From contig NZ_RKLX01000012.1 of the NCBI RefSeq assembly GCF_004745505.1, positions 1 through 64,000 on the forward strand: DNA of 64,000 nt. The letters run 5' to 3'. A program made the position numbers and the translations under genes. Shown piece after piece: positions 1 to 8,721 of this stretch. The notes beneath the pieces are model-generated. The model did not search any database and was not told the DNA's origin. It saw only the letters and a list, made by a program, of their open reading frames with translations. The number at the start of each line of letters is the position of its first letter. The stretch's first letter is position 1. Source of the stretch: Levilactobacillus suantsaiihabitans (lineage in GTDB: Bacteria; Bacillota; Bacilli; Lactobacillales; Lactobacillaceae).

Positions 1-44
1 TAACTTCCACTACAGAATACAGATTGAATTCAATATTCGGGTCC

Positions 45-80
45 AAAAAAGAGGCCCAATTCGTAAGTGAATTGAACCTC
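45..80 (-). terminator. Intrinsic terminator
   Basis: On the minus strand a 12-bp stem (GAGGTTCAATTC pairing with GAATTGGGCCTC, with two G-U pairs) is followed by six T. It lies about 175 bases beyond rplL and is probably a second terminator or belongs to a short downstream transcript. Confidence 0.7.
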
Positions 81-203
81 TCAAATTCTCCCCATCAACA
101 CCGGTTGACAAAGAGCCTATAAAACTACCAGCAGCCATTCTGTGGTGTTCTCCGCTGGCATTTTTGACTGACGAGGACAGCGCGTTTCCACTTAATTTTA
201 GAC

Positions 204-245
204 ACAAAAAAACCGTCACCCACAACAGGCAACGGTTCGTTTTTG
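204..245 (-). terminator. rplJ-rplL operon terminator
   Basis: Minus-strand inverted repeat AACCGT...ACGGTT followed directly by seven T, ten bases after the rplL stop codon. It is the natural end of the rplJL transcript. Confidence 0.8.
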
Positions 246-254
246 AGTACGTAA

Positions 255-620
255 TTACTTCAAAGTAACGGTACCACCAACGGCTTCAAGTTTTTCCTTG
301 ATGTCGTTAGCTTCGTCTTCAGAAACGCCTTCCTTGATGACAGATGGTACGTTGTCAACAAGACCCTTAGCGTCCTTCAAACCTAAACCAGTGATTTCAC
401 GGACAGCCTTGATAGCCTTAACCTTGGCGTCACCAGATTCAGTTAATTCAACGTCGAATGAATCCTTGGCAGCAGCGTCGCCACCAGCAGCACCGGCTGC
501 AGCAACTGGGGCAGCAGCGGATACGCCGAATTCGTCTTCGATACCCTTAACTAAGTCGTTAAGGTCAGTAATGGATGCTTCTTTAAGAGAAGCGATGATA
601 GCATCTTTATCAAAAGCCAT
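255..620 (-). CDS. rplL: 50S ribosomal protein L7/L12
   Basis: This is the acidic stalk protein of the large ribosomal subunit; multiple copies bind L10 and recruit translational GTPases. The 121-residue product has the N-terminal dimerisation helix ([14 protein letters not shown]), an Ala/Gly-rich hinge at about 48-62 and the conserved C-terminal domain ([19 protein letters not shown]). The length is that of the family. An upstream in-frame start at 662 exists, but the ATG at 620 has a GGAGGAAAA site at the right distance, so it is preferred. It lies 50 bases after rplJ and is cotranscribed with it. Confidence 0.97.
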   Translation of the reverse strand: MAFDKDAIIASLKEASITDLNDLVKGIEDEFGVSAAAPVAAAGAAGGDAAAKDSFDVELTESGDAKVKAIKAVREITGLGLKDAKGLVDNVPSVIKEGVSEDEANDIKEKLEAVGGTVTLK

Positions 621-670
621 GTTATTTTCCTCCAATAATTGGGTTTTATATTTATGTTTCAATCAGGGAC

Positions 671-1177
671 TTAGGCTGCGTCGCCTTCGTCACCCTTGTC
701 AGCAATCGCCTTAACAGCGTAAGCCACGTTCCGTACTGGTGCTTGTAAGACATTAGCCAGCATAGAGAGCAGGTCTTCACGGCTAGGCAACGTTGCGTAG
801 GTGTTGATTTCGTCGATAGACATGATCTTGTCTTCGATGTAACCACCCTTGATTTCAAGGGCGTCAACACTATCTGCAAACTTCTTCAAAACCTTAGCTG
901 GGGCGATTGGATCCTCGTCAGAGAAAGCAACGGCAGTAGGACCAGCGAAGAGTTCGTTTAAACCTTCGTAGCCAGCCTTTTCTGCAGCCCGAACCAAAAT
1001 CTTGTTCTTGATGACGCTCATTTGAACGCCGGCTTCACGCAATTGCTTCCGTAAGTCCGTTACTTGTTCAACGGTTAAACCACGGTAGTCAACGACGATA
1101 GCACTGGTGGCGTTGTTGAACTTTTCAACAACCTCATCAACCTTTTTAGCTTTAATTGCAATAGCTTGTTCACTCAA
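671..1177 (-). CDS. rplJ: 50S ribosomal protein L10
   Basis: L10 anchors the L7/L12 dimers to 23S rRNA and, in bacteria generally, represses its own mRNA through a leader. The 168-residue protein begins [15 protein letters not shown] and contains the typical [24 protein letters not shown] region. The start is a choice: a GTG at 1186 overlaps the GGAGG Shine-Dalgarno sequence, whereas the in-frame TTG at 1177 lies eight bases after it, so TTG is taken. It is followed by rplL and preceded by a long leader and a strong promoter. Identity is certain; the start is an inference from spacing. Confidence 0.95.
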   Translation of the reverse strand: MSEQAIAIKAKKVDEVVEKFNNATSAIVVDYRGLTVEQVTDLRKQLREAGVQMSVIKNKILVRAAEKAGYEGLNELFAGPTAVAFSDEDPIAPAKVLKKFADSVDALEIKGGYIEDKIMSIDEINTYATLPSREDLLSMLANVLQAPVRNVAYAVKAIADKGDEGDAA

Positions 1178-1189
1178 ATTGTTCACCTC

Positions 1190-1333
1190 CCGGAGTAGTT
1201 TGGTGGGATAAAAAAATCCCTATGCCACCAAGACATAAGGAGTCAAAAGTTTAAGTAAACTTCTGCCTCGGCAGGAAATTAAGACCATTAGGCCACCTGA
1301 GTCTTAGGTAGATCTATTAAATACAACTTCAAT
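1190..1333 (-). promoter_or_regulatory. L10-type mRNA leader
   Basis: The roughly 140-base 5' leader between the promoter and rplJ contains several inverted repeats, including GGTGG...CCACC enclosing GGGAT...ATCCC with a T-run. Position and structure match the autoregulatory L10 leader known in Firmicutes; the base-by-base match to that RNA family was not tested. Confidence 0.6.
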
Positions 1334-1362
1334 AGTATACAATACTTCGACATTGCTGTCAA
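1334..1362 (-). promoter_or_regulatory. Strong SigA promoter of rplJ-rplL
   Basis: The minus strand reads TTGACA, 17 bases, TATACT. This is a near-perfect vegetative promoter between rplA and the rplJ leader, so rplJL can be transcribed independently of rplKA. Confidence 0.9.
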
Positions 1363-1397
1363 TGCATTGCTAGGGATTTTTTTAGTTTTGCTTTAAC

Positions 1398-2096
1398 TTA
1401 GGCTAATAAAGAAGCCAAGTCAACGTTGACACTAGGGCCAAACGTTGAAGCAATTGAAACGTGTTGTACGTAAGTCCCACGCACAGCGGCTGGGCGAATA
1501 CGAACAATCGTTTCGGCAATGGTCTTCAAGTTGCCGGCAAGCTTGTCAGCATCAAAGGAAACCTTACCAAAAGGAACAGCGACGTTACCGTCACGGTCAG
1601 TCCGGTAGGTAACTTGACCATTCTTAGCATCGGAAACGGCCTTTTCGACGTTCATCGTCACCGTACCCGTCTTAGGGTTAGGCATTAAGCCCTTAGGACC
1701 TAAGACCCGACCTAAACGACCAACTTGGGCCATCATGTCTGGCGTTGCAATGGCAACGTCAAAGTCTAACCAGCCGTCTTGGATACGTTCAACTAAGTCT
1801 TGGTCGCCAACAACGTCAGCACCGGCAGCTTGAGCAGCCTTAGCTTGATCACCCTTAGCGAATACGATTACCGTGGTTTCCTTACCGGTACCATTTGGCA
1901 ATACTAATGCGCCACGGAGTTGTTGGTCCGCTTGCTTCGTATCAACGTTAAGCTTGAAAGCAACTTCAACAGTTGCATCGAACTTAGCGAAATCCATCTT
2001 CTTAACTAAATCAACAGCTTCGCCCATGGCGTAGACCTTGTCAGCCTCGACCATCTTGGCAGCGTTTTGATAATTCTTACCTCGTTTGTGAGCCAT
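1398..2096 (-). CDS. rplA: 50S ribosomal protein L1
   Basis: L1 forms the mobile stalk near the ribosomal E site and represses its own operon in many bacteria. The 232-residue product starts [16 protein letters not shown] and carries the signature [19 protein letters not shown] at about 128-146 and the C-terminal [10 protein letters not shown] segment. An open frame extends upstream to 2153, but the ATG at 2096 has AAGGAGG about eleven bases before it and gives the family length. It follows rplK and has no hairpin after it before the rplJ promoter. Confidence 0.97.
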   Translation of the reverse strand: MAHKRGKNYQNAAKMVEADKVYAMGEAVDLVKKMDFAKFDATVEVAFKLNVDTKQADQQLRGALVLPNGTGKETTVIVFAKGDQAKAAQAAGADVVGDQDLVERIQDGWLDFDVAIATPDMMAQVGRLGRVLGPKGLMPNPKTGTVTMNVEKAVSDAKNGQVTYRTDRDGNVAVPFGKVSFDADKLAGNLKTIAETIVRIRPAAVRGTYVQHVSIASTFGPSVNVDLASLLA

Positions 2097-2194
2097 TTTT
2101 GTGTATTCCTCCTTGCAAATGTGGTTGTAACGGATAAACCTCCCACTTGACACATTTCATTTTCGTGAAGTGTCCGACTATCCGAAAACTGAGC

Positions 2195-2620
2195 TTAACC
2201 TTCGACCGTGAAGCCCATGCTCCGGGCAGTACCTTCAATCATGCGCATAGCTGCTTCAACGTCAGCTGCGTTTAGATCTTGCATTTTAGTTTCAGCGATT
2301 TGCTTAACTTGATCCTTGGTTACAGTAGCAACCTTCTTCGTGTTAGGTTCGCCGGAACCACTTTCAACACCAGCAGCCTTCTTCAACAGCGTTGCTGCTG
2401 GCGGAGTCTTGGTGATGAAATCAAAGGAACGATCTTCATAGACACTGATCACAACAGGAATGATCATACCAGCTTGGTCAGCGGTACGAGCGTTGAATTC
2501 CTTAGTGAAGCCCATGATGTTGATACCTGCTTGACCTAAAGCTGGTCCAACTGGGGGAGCTGGGGTTGCTTTACCCGCAGGAATTTGTAATTTAACGACA
2601 TTAGCTACTTTTTTAGCCAC
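2195..2620 (-). CDS. rplK: 50S ribosomal protein L11
   Basis: L11 binds the GTPase-associated centre of 23S rRNA. The 141-residue protein has the classic N-terminal [20 protein letters not shown] segment and the C-terminal rRNA-binding helix region ending [12 protein letters not shown]. The start codon is GTG, with AAGGAGG nine bases upstream. It is the first gene of the rplK-rplA transcript, behind its own promoter and a structured leader. Confidence 0.97.
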   Translation of the reverse strand: MAKKVANVVKLQIPAGKATPAPPVGPALGQAGINIMGFTKEFNARTADQAGMIIPVVISVYEDRSFDFITKTPPAATLLKKAAGVESGSGEPNTKKVATVTKDQVKQIAETKMQDLNAADVEAAMRMIEGTARSMGFTVEG

Positions 2621-2705
2621 GAGACAATACCTCCTTGAGTCCGTGTGTGGTAAGTGGGGCTGTTAGTTTGCCCCTCCCACTTTGTGCATATGCGTCACGC
2701 ATACC
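2621..2705 (-). promoter_or_regulatory. Structured 5' leader of rplK-rplA
   Basis: Two hairpins are visible on the minus strand: TATGCG tga CGCATA near 2685-2703 and a GTGGGGC...GCCCC-CCAC stem at 2654-2680. Placed between promoter and rplK, they are candidates for an L1-binding autoregulatory site; this role is inferred from position only. Confidence 0.5.
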
Positions 2706-2710
2706 TGAGA

Positions 2711-2739
2711 ATCATACCACATTTTACTAACCGCAACAA
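2711..2739 (-). promoter_or_regulatory. Promoter of rplK-rplA
   Basis: The minus strand reads TTGTTG, 17 bases, TATGAT, about 90 bases before the rplK start. Confidence 0.75.
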
Positions 2740-2788
2740 GTTATTTTCTGAAAACATTGGCGAAACTGGTCCGTGACCAGCCGCGGCA

Positions 2789-3340
2789 CTACTTCAGAAT
2801 GGGGTCGACTTGGTCGAAGTTCAGTTCCGTGCTGGTTTCCCGGCCGAACATGTCGATGTTGACCTTCAACTTCATCTTTTCGTTGTCAACTTCGGTAATC
2901 TTACCGACTAAGCCACTGAAGGCGCCGTCCACGATGGTGACAGAATCGCCAGGGGCCACGTCCAGATCGGCGTGCCGCGCAGAAATCCCCACGCGCCGCA
3001 AAATCCGTTCGACTTCATCTGGCAACAGCGGCGTTGGCTTACTCCCTTGCCCATGGGATCCCAAGAACCCGGTCACACCTGGCGTGTTCCGCACGATGTA
3101 CCAAGCTTGGTCACTCATGACCATTTCCACTAAGACGTAGCCAGGGAAGGTCTTTTCCATCGTGACCTTGTCCTTACCGTTCTTAACTTCGTGTTCCTCT
3201 TCTTCCGGCACAACCACGCGGAAGATGTTGTCTTGCATTCCCATTGATTCGGCCCGGGATTCCAAGTTTGCCATAACCTTGTTCTCGTACCCTGCGTAGG
3301 TGTGAAGAACGTACCATTGCTTTTCAGCTGACTCAACCAT
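2789..3340 (-). CDS. nusG: Transcription termination/antitermination protein NusG
   Basis: NusG binds RNA polymerase, modulating pausing and coupling to the ribosome. The 183-residue protein starts MVESAEKQWYVLHTYAGYE, has the NGN domain with FPGYVLVEM (about 80-90) and a C-terminal KOW motif (PGDSVTIVDGAFSGLVGKI, about 130-150). The frame is open upstream to 3421, but the ATG at 3340 has AAAAGGAG nine bases before it and fits the family start. It is preceded by a possible terminator that separates it from secE. Confidence 0.96.
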   Translation of the reverse strand: MVESAEKQWYVLHTYAGYENKVMANLESRAESMGMQDNIFRVVVPEEEEHEVKNGKDKVTMEKTFPGYVLVEMVMSDQAWYIVRNTPGVTGFLGSHGQGSKPTPLLPDEVERILRRVGISARHADLDVAPGDSVTIVDGAFSGLVGKITEVDNEKMKLKVNIDMFGRETSTELNFDQVDPILK

Positions 3341-3381
3341 GTTTGGTGCACTCCTTTTAATATCATTGACTTTTCGAGCAA

Positions 3382-3410
3382 AATAAAAAAACTCCGCGTA
3401 CACGAAGTTC
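3382..3410 (-). terminator. Hairpin with T-run between secE and nusG
   Basis: Minus-strand AACTTCG pairs with CGGAGTT and is followed by seven T. It lies between the secE stop and the nusG start, so it may limit read-through into nusG or act as an attenuator. Confidence 0.6.
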
Positions 3411-3464
3411 CCTGTTACCAACTAATATAGCATATTTTACGTGATTTGACTACCGACAATTCCA

Positions 3465-3641
3465 CTAGGCGAGGAACTTTAAGCCATATTGAACGACCCA
3501 GTCAACGACCGCAAAGAAGATTGCGAACAAAACTGAGATGCCAATTACAGTACCGGTATCGTGCCGGGTCTGCTTAACGCCGGGCCAAGAAACTTGTTTC
3601 ATTTCGGCACCGACCGATTTGAAGAAACGGATTAAACGCAT
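3465..3641 (-). CDS. secE: Preprotein translocase subunit SecE
   Basis: SecE clamps SecY in the protein-conducting channel. The 58-residue protein has the short single-spanning form usual in Firmicutes: an amphipathic N-terminal helix (MRLIRFFKSVGAEMKQVSWP, with the conserved VSWP) and one membrane segment (about 30-50). A GGGAGG site lies seven bases before the ATG. It lies between rpmG and nusG, as in other Firmicutes. Confidence 0.95.
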   Translation of the reverse strand: MRLIRFFKSVGAEMKQVSWPGVKQTRHDTGTVIGISVLFAIFFAVVDWVVQYGLKFLA

Positions 3642-3684
3642 GGTGTTGCCTCCCTAAAATTAGTGTTTGTCATTGTTGTCAAAA

Positions 3685-3834
3685 TTAACGGGTCTCACGA
3701 TGTAAGGTGTGTTTCCCACAGTATTTACAGAACTTCATAACCTCTAGTCGCTTCGTGCGGGTCGCACTCGCGGTGATGGTGTAATTCCGCGACCCACAAA
3801 CTGAACAAGCTAAAGCAATCTTTCGTTGAGCCAT
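3685..3834 (-). CDS. rpmG: 50S ribosomal protein L33
   Basis: The 49-residue L33 protein carries two CxxC pairs (CSVC at 10-13, CKYC at 36-39), so it is the zinc-binding form. It starts [10 protein letters not shown] with GAAGGTGGTGG upstream. It is 43 bases before secE and follows the SigH-like gene, the standard arrangement. Confidence 0.95.
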   Translation of the reverse strand: MAQRKIALACSVCGSRNYTITASATRTKRLEVMKFCKYCGKHTLHRETR

Positions 3835-3909
3835 TTTGCCACCACCTTCTATTAAAACCTAGCGCTACTCATACTGTAGTAGCTTACCATCGTTTGCCCC
3901 CGCCGTCAA

Positions 3910-4479
3910 TCATTCCGCGAGCAGTTCCCGCAACTTGGCCTGGCTGCGGTGCGACGCGGCCTGAACTTGCGGGACGGTCAAATTTTGTTCCTGACTGATG
4001 GCGTGCAACGATTGCCCGGTCAAAATGCCGTGAAAGACGCTGTGTTCGACCGCCGATAGCCGCGGCAAGACCTGATACACGGCCTCCTTGGCCTCCAACT
4101 GCTCGCGCAAGAGCCACCGCTGATCCGGTAGCGTGTCCGCAAAGTAAGCCGCCTCGGCCTCCAGGGACAACGATTCCCGCGCTAACCGCCGCTTTAAGGC
4201 CTGGCTTTGGCGAATCAAATCAAAGACTCGGTGACGCAACCGTAGCCGGTAAAATGCCCCAAAGCTGCGTGACAGGTCGTCTTTGAAGCGCTGCACCGTG
4301 CTGCAGAGCACCAACAGGGCCTCTTGGTCCCAGTCTTCCTGATCGAAGCCGGGGATAAAGTACTGTTTTTGTAGTCGCTGGAGCACGGGGTGGTAACGCT
4401 CAAATAAGATCAGCAATGCGGGGGAATCCAGGTCGCGGCGGAGCAAGTCAATCAGGTCGTCATCGGACATATCAAACAC
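3910..4479 (-). CDS. sigH: SigH-like alternative sigma factor
   Basis: A 189-residue RNA polymerase sigma-factor homologue. In Bacillus the gene at this place (between rae1 and rpmG) is sigH; in lactobacilli the equivalent is linked to competence-type genes. The sequence shows a region-2-like part (FDQEDWDQEALLVLCSTVQRF and FYRLRLRHRVFDLIRQ, about 45-90) and a C-terminal helix-turn-helix region-4-like part (LHAISQEQNLTVPQVQAASH, about 155-175). A GTG at 4479 with GGGAGG eight bases upstream is the start; an ATG three codons later is the alternative. The sequence is divergent, so the symbol rests partly on synteny. Confidence 0.8.
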   Translation of the reverse strand: MFDMSDDDLIDLLRRDLDSPALLILFERYHPVLQRLQKQYFIPGFDQEDWDQEALLVLCSTVQRFKDDLSRSFGAFYRLRLRHRVFDLIRQSQALKRRLARESLSLEAEAAYFADTLPDQRWLLREQLEAKEAVYQVLPRLSAVEHSVFHGILTGQSLHAISQEQNLTVPQVQAASHRSQAKLRELLAE

Positions 4480-4606
4480 GGGTAACGCCTCCCTTTTCGT
4501 AGTCCTTTCAGTCTACGGGAGACCCGCGCCCTGCCATAGCGAACGCTCGTTTAACCGGAAATTTATTTTGTTATAAACCGGTTGGTTCTGGCGACATCGT
4601 GTTAAC

Positions 4607-4740
4607 TGGTCGCCTGCCGTTGCGTGAAATTCTAGGCCGGAACGCTGGGGGAGGACGCCCCGAGCCAAAGCCCGGTCTCGGCGCTTGCTTTGAGCCAGAA
4701 GACCACTGTCTCAAAGTCACCAATTTGCCAGCAAAACCCA
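4607..4740 (+). repeat. Divergent copy of dispersed intergenic repeat
   Basis: The stretch CTGGTCGCCTGCCGTTGC, then CCGGAACGCTGGGG and CGGTCTCGGCGC...TTTGAGCC, matches in order the parts of the repeat found at 10371-10515 and 61640-61960. It lies in the gene-free gap 4480-5355 between sigH and rae1. Confidence 0.6.
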
Positions 4741-5165
4741 CTGGCAAATTCCCCGGCTGAGCCTAGATTTCACTCCACTCTCGGCTACGGTGGTGATTGC
4801 CAGTAACCACTTGTTTAAAGATTTCCAGCTTGACCTCCCAGTTAAATCTGCGGCGATGGCAGCTGCTTTACCATCACTTGTGGACATGCATTACTGAGGG
4901 GGAGCTGCATTGGCGGGACTGGCAAACCCCTCGGCTGAGCGCAGATTTTACGCCACTTTCGGCTACGGTGGTGGTTGCCAGTGACCACTTGTTTAAAGAT
5001 TTCCAGCTTGACCCCCAGTTAAATCTGCGGCGATGGCAACTGCTTTACCATCACTTGTGGACATGCATTACTGAGGGGGAGCTGCATTGGCAGGACTGGT
5101 AAATTCTTCGGCTGAGCCTGGATTTCACGCCACTTTCGGCTCCGAGGATGGTTGCCAATAACCAT
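4741..5165 (+). repeat. Tandem repeat, unit about 178 bp, 2.4 copies
   Basis: Unit 1 is 4741-4918, unit 2 is 4919-5095 and a partial unit 3 starts at 5096. Units 1 and 2 are nearly identical over their full length (for example CTTGTTTAAAGATTTCCAG and CATCACTTGTGGACATGC occur in both). The open frame across it only reflects the repeat; there is no ribosome binding site. Beyond it, 5190-5245 holds an inverted fragment of the dispersed repeat. The gap 4480-5355 contains no recognisable gene. Confidence 0.85.
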
Positions 5166-5255
5166 TACCAGCGGTGGTTCCTGATAACCATAGACAACTG
5201 GCTAGGTAACGTTCCAGCCCATATTGGACGGACGGCAAGGCCACCCCAGTGTATG

Positions 5256-5285
5256 CAAAAAAAGCCTGGGAGCTTCCCAGGCTTT
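5256..5285 (-). terminator. Terminator of the gltX-to-rae1 operon
   Basis: A perfect 11-bp stem AAAGCCTGGGA/TCCCAGGCTTT, followed on the minus strand by a run of T, lies 70 bases after the rae1 stop. Confidence 0.85.
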
Positions 5286-5290
5286 CAGAC

Positions 5291-5345
5291 GTTACCCTTA
5301 AATAACCGAAACGTGCGCCAACGGGCAGCCGGCTTCGCTTAACAC
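5291..5345 (-). repeat. GAAACGTGCGCC repeat module
   Basis: The block TTAAATAACCGAAACGTGCG and the following GGCAGCCGGC...GCCGGC hairpin recur at 10636-10690 in the same place (between a terminator and a stop codon) and in part at 44017, 46651 and, inverted, 55340. Confidence 0.7.
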
Positions 5346-5355
5346 CGCTCGCCGG

Positions 5356-5937
5356 CTAATCGCCCTTGGGCCCACGCTTTTTCTTTGCCTTAGACCGCTT
5401 GGCCGCCTTTTCCGGTTGCGCCATCATTTGGTCACGCAACTTTTCCAGCTTGTAGAGCTGTTGGTCGTTCCATGGCGACTTGCGGACGATGCCGCGATCC
5501 GCGAATTCACGGGCCGTTTGCTTCACTTCGTTTTGGGCGCGCTCGATGTCTCTCAGGAGTTCGCCCGCCGGAATCCGCAAGGCCCCTTCCGAAAAGATGG
5601 TCCACTGCTCGGCTTGGTCACTGGTGGCTACCGTCACTTGGGTGAAGCGCGTCTGCCGTTCCTTCGCTAATTTTTCAATATAACTATCCGCCGTCTCGTC
5701 ACGATTGGTCCAGACGACCTCCAAGTCGAACTGCTTGTAACTCTTGGAGATGCCCGGCACGTACATCGCGTCAAAGACCACGGTGATTTTGGCATCACGT
5801 AATTTCTTATAATTGGCCAGCATGTTCAGCAACTCGTCGCGGGCCTCGGGTAACCGGTCCGTTAACTTGAGCCGATTGAGTTTGGGCCAGTTGCCAATCA
5901 TGTTATAGGCATCAACAATTAAAATGTCCTCTTTCAT
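5356..5937 (-). CDS. rae1: Rae1/YacP-type NYN-domain endoribonuclease
   Basis: The Bacillus homologue (YacP, Rae1) enters the ribosomal A site and cleaves mRNA during translation. The 193-residue protein has the PIN/NYN-fold acidic motifs IVDAYNMIG (7-15) and VVFDAMY (about 53-59) and a later TSDQAEQ segment. The C-terminus is very basic (KRSKAKKKRGPKGD), fitting RNA or ribosome binding. The ATG follows AGGGAG by eight bases. It ends the operon that begins with gltX/cysS, directly after rlmB. Confidence 0.9.
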   Translation of the reverse strand: MKEDILIVDAYNMIGNWPKLNRLKLTDRLPEARDELLNMLANYKKLRDAKITVVFDAMYVPGISKSYKQFDLEVVWTNRDETADSYIEKLAKERQTRFTQVTVATSDQAEQWTIFSEGALRIPAGELLRDIERAQNEVKQTAREFADRGIVRKSPWNDQQLYKLEKLRDQMMAQPEKAAKRSKAKKKRGPKGD

Positions 5938-5966
5938 TGACTTGCTCCCTCGCTCATGCCGTTAGC

Positions 5967-6737
5967 TCAGTGTTGCACGGGATGCCGTGAGCTAAACCCT
6001 TGATACATCAACAGGCCCGCGGCCACACTGGCGTTTAAGCTTTGGACTTGGCCGACCATCGGGATCGTCAACATCTCATCGACCGTTTCCTTCAAGAGTC
6101 GGGAAATGCCCTTGCCTTCATTGCCGATGATGAGCGCACTGGCGCCCTTGGCGTTCCAGTCGCGGTAATCGGTCCCGGCCATGTCGGTCCCGAAGACCCA
6201 CAAGCCGCGGTCCTTCAGTTCCTTGACCGTGTTGACCAGGTTGGTGACCCGCGCAACGGGTACCCGTTCAATGGCTCCAGTCGAGGTCTTGGCCACCACG
6301 GACGTCAAGCCGACCGCTCGGCGCTTGGGGATAATGATCCCGTGCACGCCACTGGCATCGGCCGTCCGCAAGATGGAGCCCAGATTGTGGGGATCTTCGA
6401 CGCCGTCCAGGATCAAGAAGAACGGTGCTTCGCCGGCCTTGTCGGCGTTGGCGAAGAGGTCATCGATCGTGGCATAGGCAAAGGCCGCCACGCCCAGTGC
6501 GACGCCTTGGTGATTTTGGTGGTCCGTCAAGAGGTCTAATTTTTGCTTAGGCACCTCGGAGATGACCAAATGGCGCTTCTTGGCCAACTGGCGAATCTCG
6601 TCGATGGCCTCGGCCTTGAGCCCGCTTTGCAAGAAGACCTTGTTGATGGCCTGTTGGCTGCGCAGAGCGGCGACGGCTGGGTGCCGACCGATCACAAAGT
6701 CGCTGCTGGTTTCCGTGTTTGCTTGATTTTCTGTCAT
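5967..6737 (-). CDS. rlmB: 23S rRNA (guanosine-2'-O-)-methyltransferase RlmB (TrmH family)
   Basis: A SpoU/TrmH-family enzyme that methylates the ribose of a 23S rRNA guanosine using S-adenosylmethionine. The 256-residue protein has an N-terminal substrate-binding domain (FVIGRHPAVAALRS) and the three trefoil-knot motifs: NLGSILRTADASG (about 116-128), IIGNEGKGISRL (about 197-208) and IPMVGQVQSLNASVAAGLL (about 219-237). Its ATG overlaps the mrnC stop by one base (TAATG), implying translational coupling. Confidence 0.94.
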   Translation of the reverse strand: MTENQANTETSSDFVIGRHPAVAALRSQQAINKVFLQSGLKAEAIDEIRQLAKKRHLVISEVPKQKLDLLTDHQNHQGVALGVAAFAYATIDDLFANADKAGEAPFFLILDGVEDPHNLGSILRTADASGVHGIIIPKRRAVGLTSVVAKTSTGAIERVPVARVTNLVNTVKELKDRGLWVFGTDMAGTDYRDWNAKGASALIIGNEGKGISRLLKETVDEMLTIPMVGQVQSLNASVAAGLLMYQGFSSRHPVQH

Positions 6738-7144
6738 TATTCAGTCCGCCCCGCTTCTACTTGTTCAATGCACCACTGGCCGAGTTCATCCACCCGGTCT
6801 TGCTGTCCGCTCAACGCCAGATAGCCCATCAAGGCTTCAAACCCGGTGGAGATGCGGTAGGTCACGACATCCGTGTTCTTGGCGTGGGTGTAGCTCTTGG
6901 CATTGCGCCCGCGCTTGAACATGGTCCATTCGTCCTCACTCAAAATCCCGTCTTGTTCCATCAGGTCGATCAACGCCGCTTGGGCTTTGGCCGAGACGTA
7001 ATGGGTCGCCTTCTTTTGCAAATGATTGGGCTTGGCTAAACCAGCCGCAATCAGGTGCCGCCGAATGATGACCTCGTAAGCGGCATCCCCCATGTAGGCC
7101 AGTGCCACCCCGTTTAATTGTTGATAATCTACTTCAGTTGTCAT
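6737..7144 (-). CDS. mrnC: Mini-ribonuclease III
   Basis: Mini-III matures 23S rRNA precursors in Firmicutes; it has the RNase III catalytic domain but no double-stranded RNA-binding domain. The 135-residue product shows the catalytic-helix motif YMGDAAYEV (about 12-20) and stops after one domain. The frame extends upstream to 7162, but the ATG at 7144 shares TAATG with the cysS stop, has AAAGGGAAA upstream and gives the usual N-terminus ([15 protein letters not shown]). It sits between cysS and rlmB as in Bacillus. Confidence 0.93.
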   Translation of the reverse strand: MTTEVDYQQLNGVALAYMGDAAYEVIIRRHLIAAGLAKPNHLQKKATHYVSAKAQAALIDLMEQDGILSEDEWTMFKRGRNAKSYTHAKNTDVVTYRISTGFEALMGYLALSGQQDRVDELGQWCIEQVEAGRTE

Positions 7145-8556
7145 TAATTTCCCTTTCGCCAACGCGTCCCTTGGGGCGTGTCTTCCAAAATAATTCCTTG
7201 ATTCTTCAATTGTTCCCGAATCTCATCACTGCGTTCAAAGTTGCGGGCCTTACGTGCAGCCAACCGCTCGTCGATCAGGCCTTGAATCCGGTCGTCATCT
7301 AATTCAGCGGCGGCCGTCAGCTTCACGCCAAAGACGCTCAACAATTCCGCCAGCGTTTGCCGCATGAATTTCAACGTACCGGCAAAGACCACGGGCCGTT
7401 CCGCGTAAACGTTGCCGAGCCGGGAGAGTTCGAAGACTTCCGCGACCCCATTTTGCACATTAAAGTCGTCATCCATGGCGTCGATGTAGTCGGCCACGAT
7501 TTGCCGCGTTTCTTGTTCCACCTTGGGATCATTGCCGGCTTCGGCATCCTTGAGCCGGTAGCCCATGTTGTCATAGGCCGTCTGTAGGCGTTCCAGGTTA
7601 CGTTCCGCAGTGTCCAGGTTTTGCTGGGTGTATTGAATCGGCCGGCGATACTGCGTCGTGGCCATGAAGAAGCGCAGCGTTTGGGGATTGACGGTCTTCA
7701 AAATGTCGTGGACCGTCACGAAGTTCCCCAGCGACTTGCTCATCTTCTCATCATCATCCCCCACCGTGACGAAGCCGTTGTGCAGCCAGTAGTGGACAAA
7801 TGGCTTGCCGGTCTTGGCCTCACTTTGGGCAATTTCGTTTTGGTGGTGTGGGAAGATCAGGTCTTCGCCACCGCCGTGGATGTCAAAGGTATCGCCCAGA
7901 TAGTGCGTCGACATGACCGAGCACTCAATGTGCCAGCCCGGCCGCCCGGCACCCCATGGGGAAGGCCAGGAGATTTCCCCCGGCTTGGCGCCCTTCCACA
8001 GGGCGAAGTCAACGGGATCTTCCTTACGCGCCGTCTCCTCATCGTTGGTGTGCTGCGAAGCGCCCTCTTCCAAATCATCCAGGTTCAAATGGGCCAATTC
8101 CCCATAGTGTGCAAACTTGTGGGCGCGGTAGTACACGTCCCCATCGACCGGATAGGCATAGCCCTTATCGATCAGGTCCTGGACAAAGGCCACGATTTCG
8201 GGGATGTGGTCCGTCGCCCGCGGATTGACCGTGGCGGGTTCAATGTTTAGCGCCGCCGTATCTTCCTTGAAAGCCGCAATAAACTTGTCCCCTAATTCCG
8301 GCACCGTGATGCCTTCCTTGCGGGCTTCGTTAATCATTTTATCATCGACGTCGGTGAAATTAGACACGTATTTCACCTGGTAGCCTCGGTATTCAAAGTA
8401 CCGGCGAATAGTGTCAAAGGCAATGGCACTACGCGCATTCCCAATATGAATGTAATTGTAAACGGTCGGGCCACACACGTACATGTTGACCACTCCCGGA
8501 GTAATGGGTTCGAATGTTTCTTTTTGGCGAGTCATGGTATTAAAAACTTTGAGCAT
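7144..8556 (-). CDS. cysS: Cysteinyl-tRNA synthetase
   Basis: A class I synthetase charging tRNA-Cys; its active site binds zinc. The 470-residue protein contains [17 protein letters not shown] (about 26-42, the HIGH region with the zinc cysteine), the [13 protein letters not shown] zinc-ligand region (about 231-243) and KMSKSLGN (about 266-273). The ATG follows AAAGGAG by seven bases. It is the first gene after its own promoter in the cysS-mrnC-rlmB-rae1 unit. The approximately 90-base leader is too short for a T-box and lacks that motif. Confidence 0.97.
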   Translation of the reverse strand: MLKVFNTMTRQKETFEPITPGVVNMYVCGPTVYNYIHIGNARSAIAFDTIRRYFEYRGYQVKYVSNFTDVDDKMINEARKEGITVPELGDKFIAAFKEDTAALNIEPATVNPRATDHIPEIVAFVQDLIDKGYAYPVDGDVYYRAHKFAHYGELAHLNLDDLEEGASQHTNDEETARKEDPVDFALWKGAKPGEISWPSPWGAGRPGWHIECSVMSTHYLGDTFDIHGGGEDLIFPHHQNEIAQSEAKTGKPFVHYWLHNGFVTVGDDDEKMSKSLGNFVTVHDILKTVNPQTLRFFMATTQYRRPIQYTQQNLDTAERNLERLQTAYDNMGYRLKDAEAGNDPKVEQETRQIVADYIDAMDDDFNVQNGVAEVFELSRLGNVYAERPVVFAGTLKFMRQTLAELLSVFGVKLTAAAELDDDRIQGLIDERLAARKARNFERSDEIREQLKNQGIILEDTPQGTRWRKGN

Positions 8557-8643
8557 GCCGAAGCTCCTTTCGCTTCATTAGTTAAATTCAGCCTGGGCCC
8601 TAACCAACACCGACCAGGCCACCCGACTAAATGAGTTAGGTCC

Positions 8644-8649
8644 ATTGTA
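8644..8649 (-). promoter_or_regulatory. Extended -10 promoter of cysS
   Basis: The minus strand reads TGCTACAAT, an extended -10 with no strong -35; TTCTTT 18 bases upstream is the best candidate. It lies after the gltX terminator and about 90 bases before the cysS ATG. Confidence 0.6.
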
Positions 8650-8671
8650 GCATATTCCGGCGACAACAAAG

Positions 8672-8713
8672 AAGCCGAATGAAGCGCCAATTGGCCCTCA
8701 TCCGGCTTCTTTA
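8672..8713 (-). terminator. gltX terminator hairpin
   Basis: Minus-strand GAAGCCGGATGA pairs with TTCATTCGGCTTC around a GGGCCAATTGGCGC loop and is followed by a short T-run, directly after the gltX stop. Confidence 0.65.
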
Positions 8714-8721
8714 CCAAATCA

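Noticed and set aside
10-225. 71-codon open frame on the minus strand
   Set aside because: It overlaps two terminator hairpins, has no ribosome binding site and looks unlike a protein.
4797-5102. Plus-strand frame with a repeated protein sequence
   Set aside because: It only translates the 178-bp tandem repeat; no ribosome binding site and the third unit breaks the frame.
8557-8643. T-box riboswitch before cysS
   Set aside because: The leader is about 90 bases and lacks a specifier stem and the conserved T-box sequence; only a GGTGG fragment is present.
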